Numbered from the stretch's first letter, positions 55,201-62,630 are shown. The stretch: 64,000 bases of DNA from Sinonovacula constricta (GCA_007844125.1 CM017564.1:26460494-26524493); one strand, 5' to 3'. Notes: a model not told the origin generated them from the letters alone. Numbers and translations: made by a program.

Positions 55201-57881
55201 CTTTATTTAAAACAAGAAAAATATCACTTTTTACTTTGTTCTTGAAATAATCTTGCGCATGATTTTATGCTAATTAATGTGTACATCAGAGAACCCTGAA
55301 AACCTGCCATAGTTTACTTGCAGTTGTTACATAACAAGATACAGACTTAGGCTTGGAGAATGATCACGGAATTTGAATTTCGTTAGCTGATTTGTTCCAC
55401 TTTCTTTTTTCATTTTTAAAATTAAAATTAAAAAAAAAATCATGTTATCTCGATTGTTATTGCAATTAAACAGAAAGCTAAAGCAAGTGATTATAAAATA
55501 GAAAGTTTCAGCTGACAAAGTGGTATGAATCAGGCTAAATATAGTTTATACTACCTATTATTGATAGGTCAGATTTGAAAAAAGATATTATTCATGTTTT
55601 AAACCAATAAGGTGACTGTAAAAGTTAAGATTTGATCTTGAATCTTATAAACTAAGCTACAATCTCTCTCACTGTTGAGCCTTACTTTTAGGACTTTGAA
55701 TTCTTCTATGATAACCTCAATCTGTATACAAGTCTGATTGATTTTGCCGTGAGTATGTTCTTGGTTATACTCCCACTATGTATACAGGTCTGTATGATAT
55801 TACCCCCAGTATGTTCTTGGTTATCCTCCCACTATGTATACAGGTCTGTATGATATTACCCCCCCAGTATGTTCTTTGGTTATCCTCTCACTATGTATAC
55901 AGGTCTGTATGATATTACCCCCCAGTATGTTCCTGGTTATCCTCCCACTATGTAAACAGGTCTGTATGATATTAACACCAGTATGTTCTTGGTTATCCTC
56001 CCACTATGTATACAGGTCTGTATGATATTACCCCCCAGTACTTTCTTGGTTATCCTCCCACTATGTATACAGGTCTGTATGATATTACCACCTCTATGTT
56101 TTTGGTTATCCTCCCACTATGTATACAGGTCTGTATGATATTACCCCCCAGTATGTTCTTGGTTATCCTCCCACTATGTATACAGGTCTGTATGATATTA
56201 CCCCCCAGTATGTTCTTGGTTATCCTCCCACTATGTATACAGGTCTGTATGATATTACCATCAGTATGTTCTTTGGTTATCCTCCCACTATGTATACAGG
56301 TCTGTATGATATTACCATCAGTATGTTCTTTGGTTATCCTCCCACTATGTATACAGGTCTGTATGATATTACCCCCAGTATGTTCTTGGTTATCCTCCCA
56401 CTATGTATACAGGTCTGTATGATATTACCCCCAGTATGTTCTTGGTTATCCTCCCACTATGTATACAGGTCTGTATGATATAACCCCCCAGTATGTTCTT
56501 GGTTATCCTCCCACTATGTATACAGGTCTGTATGATATTACCCCCCAGTATGTTATTGGTTATCCTCCCACTATCTATACAGGTCTGTATGATATTACCC
56601 CCCAGTATGTTCTTGGTTATCCTCCCACTATGTATACAGGTCTGTATGATATTACCCCCCAGTATGTTCTTGGTTATCCTCCCACTATGTATACAGGTCT
56701 GTATGATATTACCACCTCTATGTTCTTGGTTATCCTCCCCCTATGTATACAGGTCTGTATGATTTTACACCCCAGTATGGTCTACAATACAACATACACC
56801 ATATTATTGCATAAATCAGTACTTAATTTTAAAATGTAACTTCTTGGACACATGTAAACCTAAATGGTCGATATATTCAGATAAGGTCAAGTTTACAAAC
56901 ATGTCTTATGAATGGTTGAATTATATCCTCTGTCTGGATGTTCGAGGGGTAACATGATAGCTTCTTAGTCTTGTGGTGCTTAGATAGAGCCCTGCATACA
57001 TTTTTTAATTTTTTTAAGTAAAAGTAATTCAGTTAAATAGATTGGTTTTTATCCGATTTGCTTTGAAAAAAATGAACAATTTTTTTTGTCATTTTGCAAA
57101 ATGTCCGACTGTTAACCATACAAAGTGAAGGACAAGATAAATGTGAAAGTAAATGAATTAAGGATTAACAAGAGAACACATTATTGATTTTTTTTAAAAA
57201 ATTGCTTTTGTGGATGCTAATCCTCAATCAGTGTAAATCTAATCACTTTTATATTTCCACAATATCAGGAAACAGTGGAACCATCACGTGGCCGAAAAAA
57301 ATCTTTGGTAGGTATTAGTAAGATGGATGAAGGGATGAACAGACAGACAGAATTGATTCAATCTTGCAGATATATTCACAAAGATTTTATGAGCATTAAA
57401 TGCACCATCTTCTTTGTATCTATGAATAATGGAATATTTTTTTTTATTTTTTCAAAAATATTTATGCCAACATAGAAGATATATTACCAGATGTTAGCAG
57501 ATGCTAAGAAATAATTAAAAGTTCTTTTTGTTATCTATCGCACCAGATAAAGCATACACATGTTCTTCTAATGTTATTTAAATACATGTGTGTATTTTTA
57601 TATTATTTATTTCTGTTAATTTATGTGTTTTGCCATTTCTTAAACCATTTTAAATTGAAGATTTCTGAAGATAACATGTAAACTGCCTTTTTTTTGTTTC
57701 ATCATTTAAAAAAAATAATTTGATAACATCACTGTTGCAGAGCCCTCCTCTTGAAGAGGCCCCGCCTCCTCCAGTTTATAAAAAATCCAACTTCTCGAGG
57801 TCTCGTCTGCCTCCACCACCTAAGAAGAAAGAGTACGAAACTTCATTTTCTTCCAGACCACCACGACCACCTAGGAGATGA
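27770..57881 (+). CDS. PIK3AP1: BCAP/BANK1/Dof-family PI3K adapter, 14 coding exons
   Basis: A cytoplasmic scaffold of the family that includes vertebrate BCAP (PIK3AP1), BANK1 and insect Dof/Stumps. These proteins link tyrosine-kinase or Toll-like/FGF receptor signalling to PI3K. Fourteen exons join into 2229 coding bases (742 residues), close to the roughly 800 residues of vertebrate BCAP and BANK1. Order: TIR-like domain (about 8-140), DBB domain (about 172-300), ankyrin-like segment (301-368), YVRM (Tyr381) and YIKM (Tyr396) motifs, linker with a PxxP-rich part (443-504), helical region (504-607), Ser/Asp-rich acidic segment (638-664), short exons 12-13, and a proline-rich tail with SH3-ligand-like motifs. 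Every intron starts GT and ends AG and all phases agree. The family assignment is strong. Which vertebrate paralogue is nearest cannot be decided here, so the symbol means family member. Confidence 0.88.
28340..28567 (+). repeat. Dispersed repeat shared with 7260-7475
   Basis: ACCAAATAAGTCATTGTTA, ATGTTGTTCATTGATG, CACGCTGCAGA and AAAACCACATGACAACT occur in the same order and spacing at 7280-7460. It is one arm of the long-TIR element family, starting only about 60 bp after exon 1. Confidence 0.7.
28568..29309. mobile_element. Mutator-like (MULE-type) MITE, 742 bp
   Basis: Termini CAATCGGAAC...GTTCCGATTG, with about 24 of 25 bases matching between inverted ends. The perfect 10-bp direct duplication TGTCATCCAC lies at 28558-28567 and 29310-29319. 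A 9-11-bp duplication is characteristic of Mutator-like elements. It lies in intron 1 of the adapter gene. No transposase. Diverged relatives lie at 11783 and 20270. A 104-codon open frame inside is not recognisable. Confidence 0.85.
29759..29956. mobile_element. Small TA-flanked MITE, copy 1 (198 bp)
   Basis: Ends TA|CATGTGAA and TTTACATG|TA, with internal TGAGGCCAAAGTGGGAGA and TCTCCCTCCAAAAGTGGG also inverted. The same body is at 59705-59895. It sits in intron 1. Confidence 0.75.
30188..30326 (+). CDS. Adapter exon 2: first half of DBB domain
   Basis: Residues 172-217 plus one base (phase 1). The acceptor is GACGTCTAG. The segment begins HDETILMVLLQPLPEG and continues with VQISVDNKDG and FSFSFKAPG. 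It is a beta-rich stretch typical of the start of the Dof/BCAP/BANK (DBB) domain, which mediates dimerisation in this family. The donor is CCAG|GTAAGC. Confidence 0.85.
30327..31190. other. Intron 2, unremarkable part
   Basis: AT-rich intron sequence with no supported feature apart from a short A-run near 30540. Confidence 0.5.
31204..31740 (+). repeat. Bivalve-type 147-bp repeat with hairpin leader
   Basis: A palindromic leader (AGCTCACCTGAGCAC...GCTCAAGGTGAGCT) is followed by three to four direct repeats of about 147 bp. These carry ACTAGAGACCACATTTATAA, CTTCACCAAACTTGGTCAGA, GGGTCACATGGGGGTCA and AGGTCACTAGGTCAAA. I recall sequences of this type as very common dispersed repeats in bivalve genomes. 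That is background knowledge, not checked here. The last unit is truncated at 31740. Confidence 0.85.
32150..34265. repeat. Irregular minisatellite, ATAGCTTCCCATAGG family
   Basis: About 2.1 kb of variants of ATAGCTTCCCATAGAATATA and GGATATACATGTAGCATAG with unequal unit lengths (about 18-36 bp). A compound unit of about 58-115 bp is visible at 32690-32900 and 33360-33540. Minus-strand frames rich in SYGELYSMGSYA are repeat translations in overlapping frames, and I do not call them as genes. Confidence 0.92.
34266..34887. other. Intron 2, no feature seen
   Basis: Unique-looking intron sequence without recognisable features. Confidence 0.5.
34888..35195 (+). repeat. tRNA-derived SINE, family 1, near full length
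   Basis: It starts CCGGACCTGATAG, with B-box-like AAGTTCAATCCCC. The body has CTGGTTGGCCCGGTGTCGGG and GACACCGTCTCCAGATAACT. The tail is GATAAACCCAATAAACAAAC. The D-arm-like segment has a deletion of about 9 bp. Confidence 0.93.
35350..35370. repeat. Poly-A run, about 21 bp
   Basis: Twenty-one consecutive A residues. The upstream sequence did not match a SINE I could identify. Confidence 0.9.
35872..36148. repeat. 39-bp minisatellite, about 7 copies
   Basis: The unit contains TGTATATACTTGGGAGTTAT and GGAACATAAAATTGTTACA. The unit is 13 codons, so open frames on both strands through it are repeat translations. It lies in intron 2, 350 bp before exon 3. Confidence 0.93.
36501..36749 (+). CDS. 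Adapter exon 3: second half of DBB domain
   Basis: Residues 218-300 plus one base. The acceptor is CTTTTTTTAG. The exon includes KIYVFVDGSKKFRHSL, PWMDAYMCPQFLCQLL and ALTRMLTPQNIL. The run of helices after the strands fits the DBB module. The codon shared with exon 2 reads Asp. The donor is GGAA|GTGAGT, phase 1. Confidence 0.88.
36750..37429. other. Intron 3, no feature seen in first part
   Basis: AT-rich. No supported feature. Confidence 0.5.
37430..38005. repeat. Tandem duplication of a 286-bp intron segment
   Basis: Two consecutive copies (37430-37715 and 37716-38005) share GAGAGGCAAA, AAGTGACTGTCACAGTGGGT, CAGCAGATTTTACCAAAGC and AAATTTAAAAGTTCTT. They have only scattered differences, so the duplication is moderately recent. 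Confidence 0.93.
38179..38381 (+). CDS. Adapter exon 4: ankyrin-like segment
   Basis: Residues 301-368. The acceptor is CATTTTCAG. TLLHFTCQYGLEDL and DDKTPADLAEESGHTEMVEY match the two-repeat ankyrin-like segment typical of the BCAP/BANK1 family, with the TLLHF and TPADLA turn and helix signatures. The phase closes to 0 and the donor is TAT|GTAAGC. Confidence 0.9.
38651..38726 (+). CDS. Adapter exon 5: YVRM motif
   Basis: Residues 369-393 plus one base. The acceptor is TTGTATTCCAG. The exon holds MYVRM with Tyr381, a YxxM consensus for p85 SH2 binding. That would give PI3K recruitment once the tyrosine is phosphorylated (inferred from the motif and family). The donor is GGTG|GTATGT, phase 1. 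Confidence 0.85.
38727..39234. other. Intron 5, first part, no feature seen
   Basis: No supported feature before the SINE at 39248. Confidence 0.5.
39248..39564 (+). mobile_element. tRNA-derived SINE, family 1, full length with target duplication
   Basis: A 317-bp element flanked by the perfect 13-bp duplication ACTTCCCAAAGCA (39235-39247 and 39565-39577). It starts CCGGACCTGGTAGCGCAATC, with B-box-like GGGTTTGATCCC, and ends with an A-rich tail (CCATTAAACAATAAACAA). It is the reference copy for this family in the window and lies in intron 5 in sense orientation. Confidence 0.97.
40137..40335 (+). repeat. tRNA-derived SINE, third family
   Basis: tRNA-like head with A-box-like GGTGGTAGAGCATCGG and B-box-like GGGTTCAAACCCC. 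It is followed by a body with TAACGCTCGGGGCTAAGGGG that is not shared with the other SINEs here. The 3' end is approximate. Confidence 0.75.
40577..40723 (+). CDS. Adapter exon 6: YIKM motif, acidic linker
   Basis: Residues 394-442 plus one base. The acceptor is GTCTCTCACAG. EDYIKM gives a second YxxM (Tyr396), only 15 residues after the first. SYVEG and DDYEFV add further tyrosines in acidic context. The end is Glu/Val-rich. The donor is CCAG|GTCAGT, phase 1. Confidence 0.87.
40854..41190. mobile_element. hAT-like MITE, second copy (3'-truncated), inverse orientation
   Basis: It starts CAGGCGCGC. GGAAGTTACGCAC, AATTACAAGGGAAA, ACCTTTTCAACCTGATTGG and GCATCGACTTTCTTAGTGTT follow the reverse complement of 21928-22295 in order. 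The far terminus is lost after about 41190. It lies in intron 6. Confidence 0.82.
41191..42078. other. Intron 6, last part, no feature seen
   Basis: AT-rich. A 60-codon frame at 41792-41974 is not recognisable. Confidence 0.45.
42079..42261 (+). CDS. Adapter exon 7: proline-rich linker
   Basis: Residues 443-503 plus one base. The acceptor TATACTTGATAG is weak, but both phases fit. HPHDPVLPPVLPRRISP contains PxxP-type SH3-ligand motifs (PVLPPVLPRR). The rest is Ser/Thr/Ala-rich and probably disordered. The donor is CAAG|GTACAT, a weak site. Confidence 0.8.
42262..42904. other. Intron 7, first part, no feature seen
   Basis: AT-rich, with a short CAACAAC-type simple stretch near 42410-42450. 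Confidence 0.5.
42905..43066. repeat. Palindromic (foldback) element, about 160 bp
   Basis: The left arm at about 42907-42965 (TTGATAAATAG, GTGTTCATTAGAT, AAAATATTAAAC) is the diverged reverse complement of about 43011-43064 (GTTTAATATTTTC, ATCTAATGAACAC, CTATTTATCAA). The arms are about 55-60 bp around a loop of about 45 bp. It is MITE-like. Confidence 0.75.
43067..43537. other. Intron 7, last part, no feature seen
   Basis: No supported feature. Confidence 0.5.
43538..43737 (+). CDS. Adapter exon 8: helical segment
   Basis: Residues 504-570. The acceptor is CATGCATACAG. VTQLQMAYKRGDLSEEDVLQ and VYRFYRDL form an amphipathic helix pair, and I recall similar segments C-terminal to the YxxM region in BCAP-type proteins. 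The phase closes to 0 with donor AAT|GTATGT. Confidence 0.85.
43898..44510. repeat. 44-bp minisatellite, about 14 copies
   Basis: The unit contains AAAGTTGTCCACTAAAATAA and GGTATGTAGGTCGCAAGT. Subtypes alternate between TCGCAAGTAAAG, TCGCAAGTGAGG and TCTCAAGTGTAG. It lies in intron 8, 160 bp after exon 8. Confidence 0.95.
44690..47630. repeat. 30-bp minisatellite, about 100 copies
   Basis: Units of 30 bp (29 bp where GGTTATCGTG replaces GGTTTATTGTG), containing CTTGTCTGTGGTTTATTGTG and CTTACAATGA or CTGACAATGG. The unit is about ten codons, so several overlapping open frames occur. They are repeat translations. The array fills most of intron 8. Confidence 0.97.
47760..47870 (+). CDS. Adapter exon 9: basic coiled segment
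   Basis: Residues 571-607. The acceptor is TTCTTTTGCAG and the donor is CAA|GTAAGT, both phase 0. It begins MELKKFKEKNAKLM and continues with a strongly basic RFFSKKKKDP. It may be a short helix followed by a basic patch suited to membrane or nucleic-acid contact (inference). Confidence 0.85.
47950..51338. repeat. 12-bp minisatellite, about 282 copies, open on both strands
   Basis: About 3.39 kb of GAAATGACCGGT and its transitional variants (ACTGGT, ACCAGT, ACTAGT, with GAAATG or CAAATG). The plus strand is open for 278 then 860 codons (EMTG/QMTG repeats). The minus strand is open for 935 codons (HFTS/HLTG). A 4-bp deletion near 48755 divides the plus-strand frame. The array lies within intron 9, between two exons with matching phase. 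I therefore treat it as intronic repeat and not as a coding region. Confidence 0.95.
51339..51954. other. Intron 9, last part, no feature seen
   Basis: No supported feature between the 12-bp array and exon 10. Confidence 0.5.
51955..52045 (+). CDS. Adapter exon 10: Ser/Thr-rich segment
   Basis: Residues 608-637 plus one base. The acceptor is GTCAATTTCAG. NQYEYFRDTMSN gives two tyrosines, followed by a Ser/Thr-rich stretch (STLSTISTSS). The donor is TCCA|GTAAGT, phase 1. Confidence 0.82.
52121..54345. repeat. 50-bp minisatellite, about 44 copies
   Basis: An exact 50-bp period with unit CATGCTATTTATAAACAGAC plus ATCATGTTTCCAACAGTGAA and CATACTTGTA. Variant sites (GCTATT/GGTATT, ATCATG/AACATG, ATGTA/TTGTA) are shuffled among copies. 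It begins 75 bp after exon 10 and ends 150 bp before exon 11, filling intron 10. Confidence 0.97.
54498..54577 (+). CDS. Adapter exon 11: acidic serine cluster
   Basis: Residues 638-664. The acceptor is CACTGTATATAG. It carries SRDSGLDPVPECHSSSSDDE. The SSSSDDE cluster is a plausible casein-kinase-2 type site (motif inference). The phase closes to 0 with donor CAG|GTAAGG. Confidence 0.82.
54578..55691. other. Intron 11, one possible microexon, otherwise nothing seen
   Basis: AT-rich intron. A phase-compatible 15-bp segment at 54974-54988 with a TCTATCAG acceptor and GTAAAC donor is discussed among the findings. Confidence 0.4.
55692..55748 (+). CDS. Adapter exon 12: short tyrosine-rich exon
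   Basis: A 57-bp, phase 0/0 exon (residues 665-683). The acceptor is CCTTACTTTTAG and the donor is GCC|GTGAGT. It encodes DFEFFYDNLNLYTSLIDFA, two tyrosines in an acidic and aromatic context. Its 3' half and its donor are the first, most diverged unit of the adjacent 57-bp minisatellite. The exon call rests on consensus splice sites and preserved frame. Without transcript data it remains moderately certain. Confidence 0.6.
55749..56790. repeat. 56-57-bp minisatellite derived from exon 12 end, about 19 copies
   Basis: The unit contains CTATGTATACAGGTCTGTAT, GATATTACCCCCCAGTATGT and TCTTGGTTATCCTCCC. The length varies by one or two C residues in the poly-C segment. The first copy is the exon 12/intron 12 junction itself. 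Open frames (MYTGLYDIT-type) are repeat translations interrupted by the C-run length changes. Confidence 0.95.
56791..57268. other. Intron 12, last part, no feature seen
   Basis: No supported feature. Confidence 0.5.
57269..57307 (+). CDS. Adapter exon 13: short basic exon
   Basis: A 39-bp, phase 0/0 exon (residues 684-696) encoding ETVEPSRGRKKSL. The acceptor is CCACAATATCAG and the donor is TTG|GTAGGT. The segment is small and basic with no domain. Frame compatibility with exons 12 and 14 supports it. Confidence 0.7.
57741..57881 (+). CDS. Adapter exon 14: proline-rich C-terminus
   Basis: Residues 697-742 and the stop codon TGA (57879-57881). The acceptor is ATCACTGTTGCAG. EEAPPPPVYKK, SRLPPPPKKK (close to the R-x-L-P-P-x-P class of SH3 ligand) and RPPRPPRR form a compact proline/arginine tail. 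Family members are known to bind SH3 proteins through such tails. The protein ends here. Confidence 0.87.
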   Translation, partial: SPPLEEAPPPPVYKKSNFSRSRLPPPPKKKEYETSFSSRPPRPPRR

Positions 57882-59704
57882 AGCCCTCAGCCATTTTTTC
57901 AGGTTTATGACAACAATAGTGCAAGAGCAAGTAGGGGCAACAACCATGCTTATTTGTCTTATCTTGACTTGGAGTGATGTAATAATGCCCATCTAAGAGT
58001 GGTTGGTAGCAACCTTGTTTGGCAGCTGACTTCTGGTTAGATTAACTGTTATGAAACTGAAGGGCAGTGTGTTTTGATGTTTTTACGCCTTATCACATGT
58101 TCACGAAAGCACAGCTTGATAGATGTTGCTGGTCAGGGATTGTTGTTATTATTCTTTTATCATTTCATTCATTGGGGACATTAATTAAAAGAGTGCTCAA
58201 CATATTATACTTAACCTCATTGTATATAAAGCAGAATTGCTTATTCAACTAATTTTTAAGTTTATTTACTAAATTAACAAATGTATGCAACCTGACGATA
58301 CACAGTTTTGTTAATTTGTTTGTTAGAGGCAGCAGGATGTGATATAGATCCCTGTGAACAGAAAAAAACACCGAACAATACATGAAAAAAGACAAATCCC
58401 GTATTTGCTGAATATCAACCCTTATAACATTTGACTGCAAGTCAGTTAACACTGAACTGTTGGTCGCTATTTTCCCGAGCTGAATGATTATATACACAGT
58501 TGATTCTTCAACTCCCAGAACCAAGAATTGGCAAGAAATATGACATTTGAACCATTGAACAAAATGATGACCAAAACAGTTTGAAAACTGAAACCTGTGT
58601 TTGAAATGCAAAGTTGAACTACTGGCATTCAAATACTCTAAAAATTTAACAAAGATAAAATACAAAGGAATATTTGGGATTGGTAATATTGAGTGTCCTT
58701 TGCCAAATGGAAAAAAAGCTTCATTAAAACTTTTCCTTTCCCAACATCAAGTTTAGTCTGACATCTGTGTTGTGCATCATTTGAACATGTACCGTAAAAC
58801 GTCGCAAGCAGACCATCCTGGAACTCGGAGCACCTTGCTAGCCGGATCAATTTTTTTCAGAACTGTTTTAATGTCCCACAACCTTAGAATGCGAATGTTT
58901 GCACACTTTTCGACCGTTAATTACATTATCTGCTGCAAAATAAAAACAACTAAATAAATAAATATAATTTTACAGGAAATGGTTCTTTATGTCTGGATAA
59001 TGATAGAAATGACACAGCACAGTATCTGCAATAATGCCGGCAAATCCCATCCAGTCCTTATGTCTGATGATTTGGCAACAAATATCATAATGCTGACAAT
59101 TATCTTAATATAAAAAATGTTAGATACACCTTAAACATGTACATTTTTTTTTACATACAGTCATGTTTATGACATACCGTATAAACACATCCATAAGGCG
59201 ACCCACTTATAAAACAGGCCCCCTAGTTTGCCTACCAAATCTGAGGTTTTCTGTGTTGACCCTTATATAAGAAATTTTCAGCCATTGTCGATCCAAGTTT
59301 TGTGAAAGTCACTATATTACCGGCATATTTGTAAACTGGTATGTTACAGTTTTGGTAGCATCCAGTCGTCCAGTGCAAGAGCCAAATCTTTATTAAACTT
59401 TGACAGTGATTTTGGTTTCAATCATTGTTTTTTTTTAAACGGTTTCACACTTTTATTGTTTTTAGGAATGGACCGACTTCTTAGAAGTACCATAAACTTT
59501 TTGTTTAGATTTTATGGCCTTTAATATAAATGTATGCGCATTATAAATGCATAATGCATGTGTGTTTATGATAATTTTGTATTGTTCTCATAAATATTTT
59601 GATATGTTAAAATTGTTTCTGAACACTACAGGGCAGCAATAATAATCCTCAATGTTGTTATTAAATGTCAGATACTTCTACACATTACTAATTGTAATAA
59701 TGCA
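57882..59704 (+). other. Probable 3' UTR and downstream flank
   Basis: No further exon is recognisable. A 138-codon minus-strand frame at 58249-58665 has no known domain. The UTR could end near the signal at 58939. Confidence 0.4.
58939..58960 (+). terminator. Candidate polyadenylation signals
   Basis: AATAAA at 58939-58944 is followed by overlapping AAATAAATAAATA. They lie about 1.06 kb after the stop codon, with no stronger AATAAA before them. AT-rich surroundings make chance matches common. Confidence 0.3.
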
Positions 59705-59895
59705 TACATGTGAACCTTTTATGAGGCCAAAATGTGAGGTTTTTGCTTTTGCTATTTTCTGCAGACAAAGAAAGAAGTTATCTGTTTCCAAGTAGAGAGA
59801 TTTATAAAAATGTGTAAAACATCCCTCATTGTCCAATAATTTTGAACCTTGAAAGAGGAGGAGTCTACCTCCAAAAACAGGAGAGTTCACATGTA
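59705..59895. mobile_element. Small TA-flanked MITE, copy 2 (191 bp)
   Basis: Ends TA|CATGTGAAC and GTTCACATG|TA. The body (AGAAGTTATCTGTTTCCAAG, AAAACATCCCTCATTGTC, GTCTACCTCCAAAA) aligns with 29759-29956. Confidence 0.8.
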
Positions 59896-60305
59896 CGAAT
59901 AATGTCATGGTTTTACCAACAGAAATTAATACGGGTCTCTGACTTATTTCTAACAAATCCTTAAAGACAATTTCAAACTTTTATATCCAGCTTAATGGAA
60001 ATGTTGATAAACTGAAAATGATGCTTATTGCCTATTTAATGTTGTACTTTCAGTTGAAACTAAACAACACTTTATGTGACAAGTGCTGCAAAGCAGGACA
60101 CATGTCATCATCAAATTCAGTATTTTTAGAAGGCCAAGTTGTAGCTGCTGTTAATATCAATAATTCATGTAGGAATATTGCATATGTAAGAATATCTTGT
60201 ATTGCATATTATTTTTGCATAATACGGGAGTAAGATATGCAAAGTAAAAGTTTGATTGTTAAAAGTGCCATATTGAAGTTAGATTGTCTCTTTGTTGCTT
60301 CCCCT
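59896..60305. other. No gene seen
   Basis: No supported feature. Confidence 0.5.
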
Positions 60306-62630
60306 TTTCTTTAATCCATTCAGTGGACTTGTGCGCCCTATGGGACTTCCCCGTTTCTTTAATCCATTCAGTGGACTAGTGGGCCCTATGGGACTTCCCC
60401 GTTTCTTTAATCTATTCAGTGGACTAGTGTGTTCCTAAGGGACTTCCCCGTTTCTTTAATTCATTCAGTGGACTAGTGTGTCTCTATCGGACTTCCTCAT
60501 TTCTTTAATCCATTCAGTGGACTAGTGCGCCCTATGGGACTTCCCTGTTTCTTTAATCCATTCAGTGGACTAGTGTGTTCCTAAGGGACTTCCCCGTTTC
60601 TTTAATTCATTCAGTGGACTAGTGCGCCCTATGGGACTTCCCCGTTTCTTTAATCCATTCAGTGGACTAGTGCGCCCTATGGGACTTCCCTGTTTCTTTA
60701 ATCCATTCAGTGGACTAGTGCGCCCTATGGGACTTCCCCGTTTCTTTAATCCATTCAGTGGACTAGTGCGCCCTATGGGACTTCCCCGTTTCTTTAATCC
60801 ATTCAGTGGACTAGTGCGCCCTATGGGACTTCCCCGTTTCTTAAATCCATTCAGTGGACTTGTGGGCCCTATGGGACTTCCCCGTTTCTAAAATCCATTC
60901 AATGGACTAGTGCGCCCTATGGGACTTCCCCGTTTCTTTAATCCATTTAGTGGACTTGTGCGCCCTATGGGACTTCCCCGTTTCTTAAATCCATTCAGTA
61001 CACTAGTGCGCCCTATGGGACATCCACGTTTCTTTAATCCATTCAGTGGACTAGTGCACCCTAAGGGACTTCCCCGTTTCTTTAATCCATTCAGTGGACT
61101 AGTGCGCCCTATGGGACTTCCCCGTTTCTTTAATCCATTCAGTGGACTAGTGCGCCCTATGGGACTTCCCCGTTTTTTTAATCCATTTAGTGGACTTGTG
61201 TGCCCTATGGGACTTCCCCGTTTCTTTAATCCATTCAGTGGACTAGTGCGCCCTATGGGACTTCCCTGTTTCTTTAATCCATTCAGTGGACTTGTGCACC
61301 CTAAGGGACTTCCCCGTTTCTTTAATCCATTCAGTGGACTAGTGCGCCCTATGGGACTTCCCCGTTTCTTTAATCCATTCAGTGGACTAGTGCGCCCTAT
61401 GGGACTTCCCCGTTTTTTTAATCTATTCAGTGGACTAGTGTGCCCTATGGGACTTCCCCGTTTCTTTAATCCATTCAGTGGACTAGTGTGTTCCTAAGGG
61501 ACTTCCCCGTTTCTTTAATTCATTCAGTGGACTAGTGTGTCTCTATCGGACTTCCTCATTTCTTTAATTCATTCAGTGGACTAGTGTGTCTCTATGGGAC
61601 TTCCCCGTTTCTTTAATTCATTCAGTGGACTAGTGTGTCTCTATCGGACTTCCTCATTTCTTTAATTCTTTTAGTGGACTAGTGTGTTCCTAAGGGACTT
61701 CCCCGTTTCTTTAATTCATTCAGTGGACTAGTGTGTTCCTAAGGGACTTCCTCATTTCTTTTATTCATTCAGTGGACTAGTGTGTCTCCATGGGACTTAA
61801 CCGTTTCTTTAATTCATTCAGTGGACTAGTGTGTCTCTATCGGACTTCCTCATTTCTTTAATTCTTTTAGTGGACTAGTGTGTTCCTAAGGGACTTCCCC
61901 GTTTCTTTAATTCATTCAGTGGACTAGTGTGTCTCCATGGGACTTCCCCTTTTCTTTAATTCATTCAGTGGACTAGTGTGTCCCTATGGGACTTCCCCAT
62001 TTCTTTAATTCATTCAGTGGACTAGTGCGCCCAATGGAACTTCCCCGTTTCTTTAATCCATTCAGTAAACTAGTGTGTCTCTATGGGACTTCCCCTTTTC
62101 TTTAATTCATTCAGTGGACTAGTGCGCCCTATGGGACTTCCCTGTTTCTTTAATTCATTCAGTGGACTAGTGCGCCCTATGGGACTTCCCTGTTTCTTTA
62201 ATCCATTCAGTGGACTAGTGCGCCCTATGGGACTTCCCTGTTTCTTTAATTCATTCAGTGGACTAGTGCGCCCTATGGGACTACCCTGTTTCTTTAATTC
62301 ATTCAATGGACTAGTGCGCCCAATGGAACTTCACCGTTTCTTTAATCCATTCAGTAAACTAGTGTGTCTCCATGGGACTTTCCGTTTCTTTAATCCATTC
62401 AGTGGACTAGTGCGCCCTATGGGACTTCCCTGTTTCTTTAATTCATTCAGTGGACTAGTGCGCCCTATGGGACTTCCCTGTTTCTTTAATCCATTCAGTG
62501 GACTAGTGCGCCCTATGGGACTTCCCCGTTTCTTTAATCCATTCAGTGGACTAGTGCGCCCTATGGTACTTCCCTGTTTCTTTAATTCATTCAGTGGACT
62601 TGTGTCTCTTTGTGACTTACCTGTTTAATT
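60306..62630. repeat. 48-bp minisatellite, about 48 copies
   Basis: The unit contains TTTCTTTAATCCATTCAGTG, GACTAGTGCGCCCTATGG and GACTTCCCCG. The 48-bp length keeps a 16-residue GLPRFFNPFSGLVRPM frame open over 89, 195 and 181 codons. In 61490-62070 the variants TGTGTTCCTAAGGG and TGTGTCTCTATCGG shift and stop the frame. I therefore treat it as non-coding. Confidence 0.95.

Noticed and set aside
58249..58665. 138-codon minus-strand frame downstream of the adapter gene
   Set aside because: No recognisable domain. Composition is like reverse-complemented AT-rich UTR, with no support for transcription.
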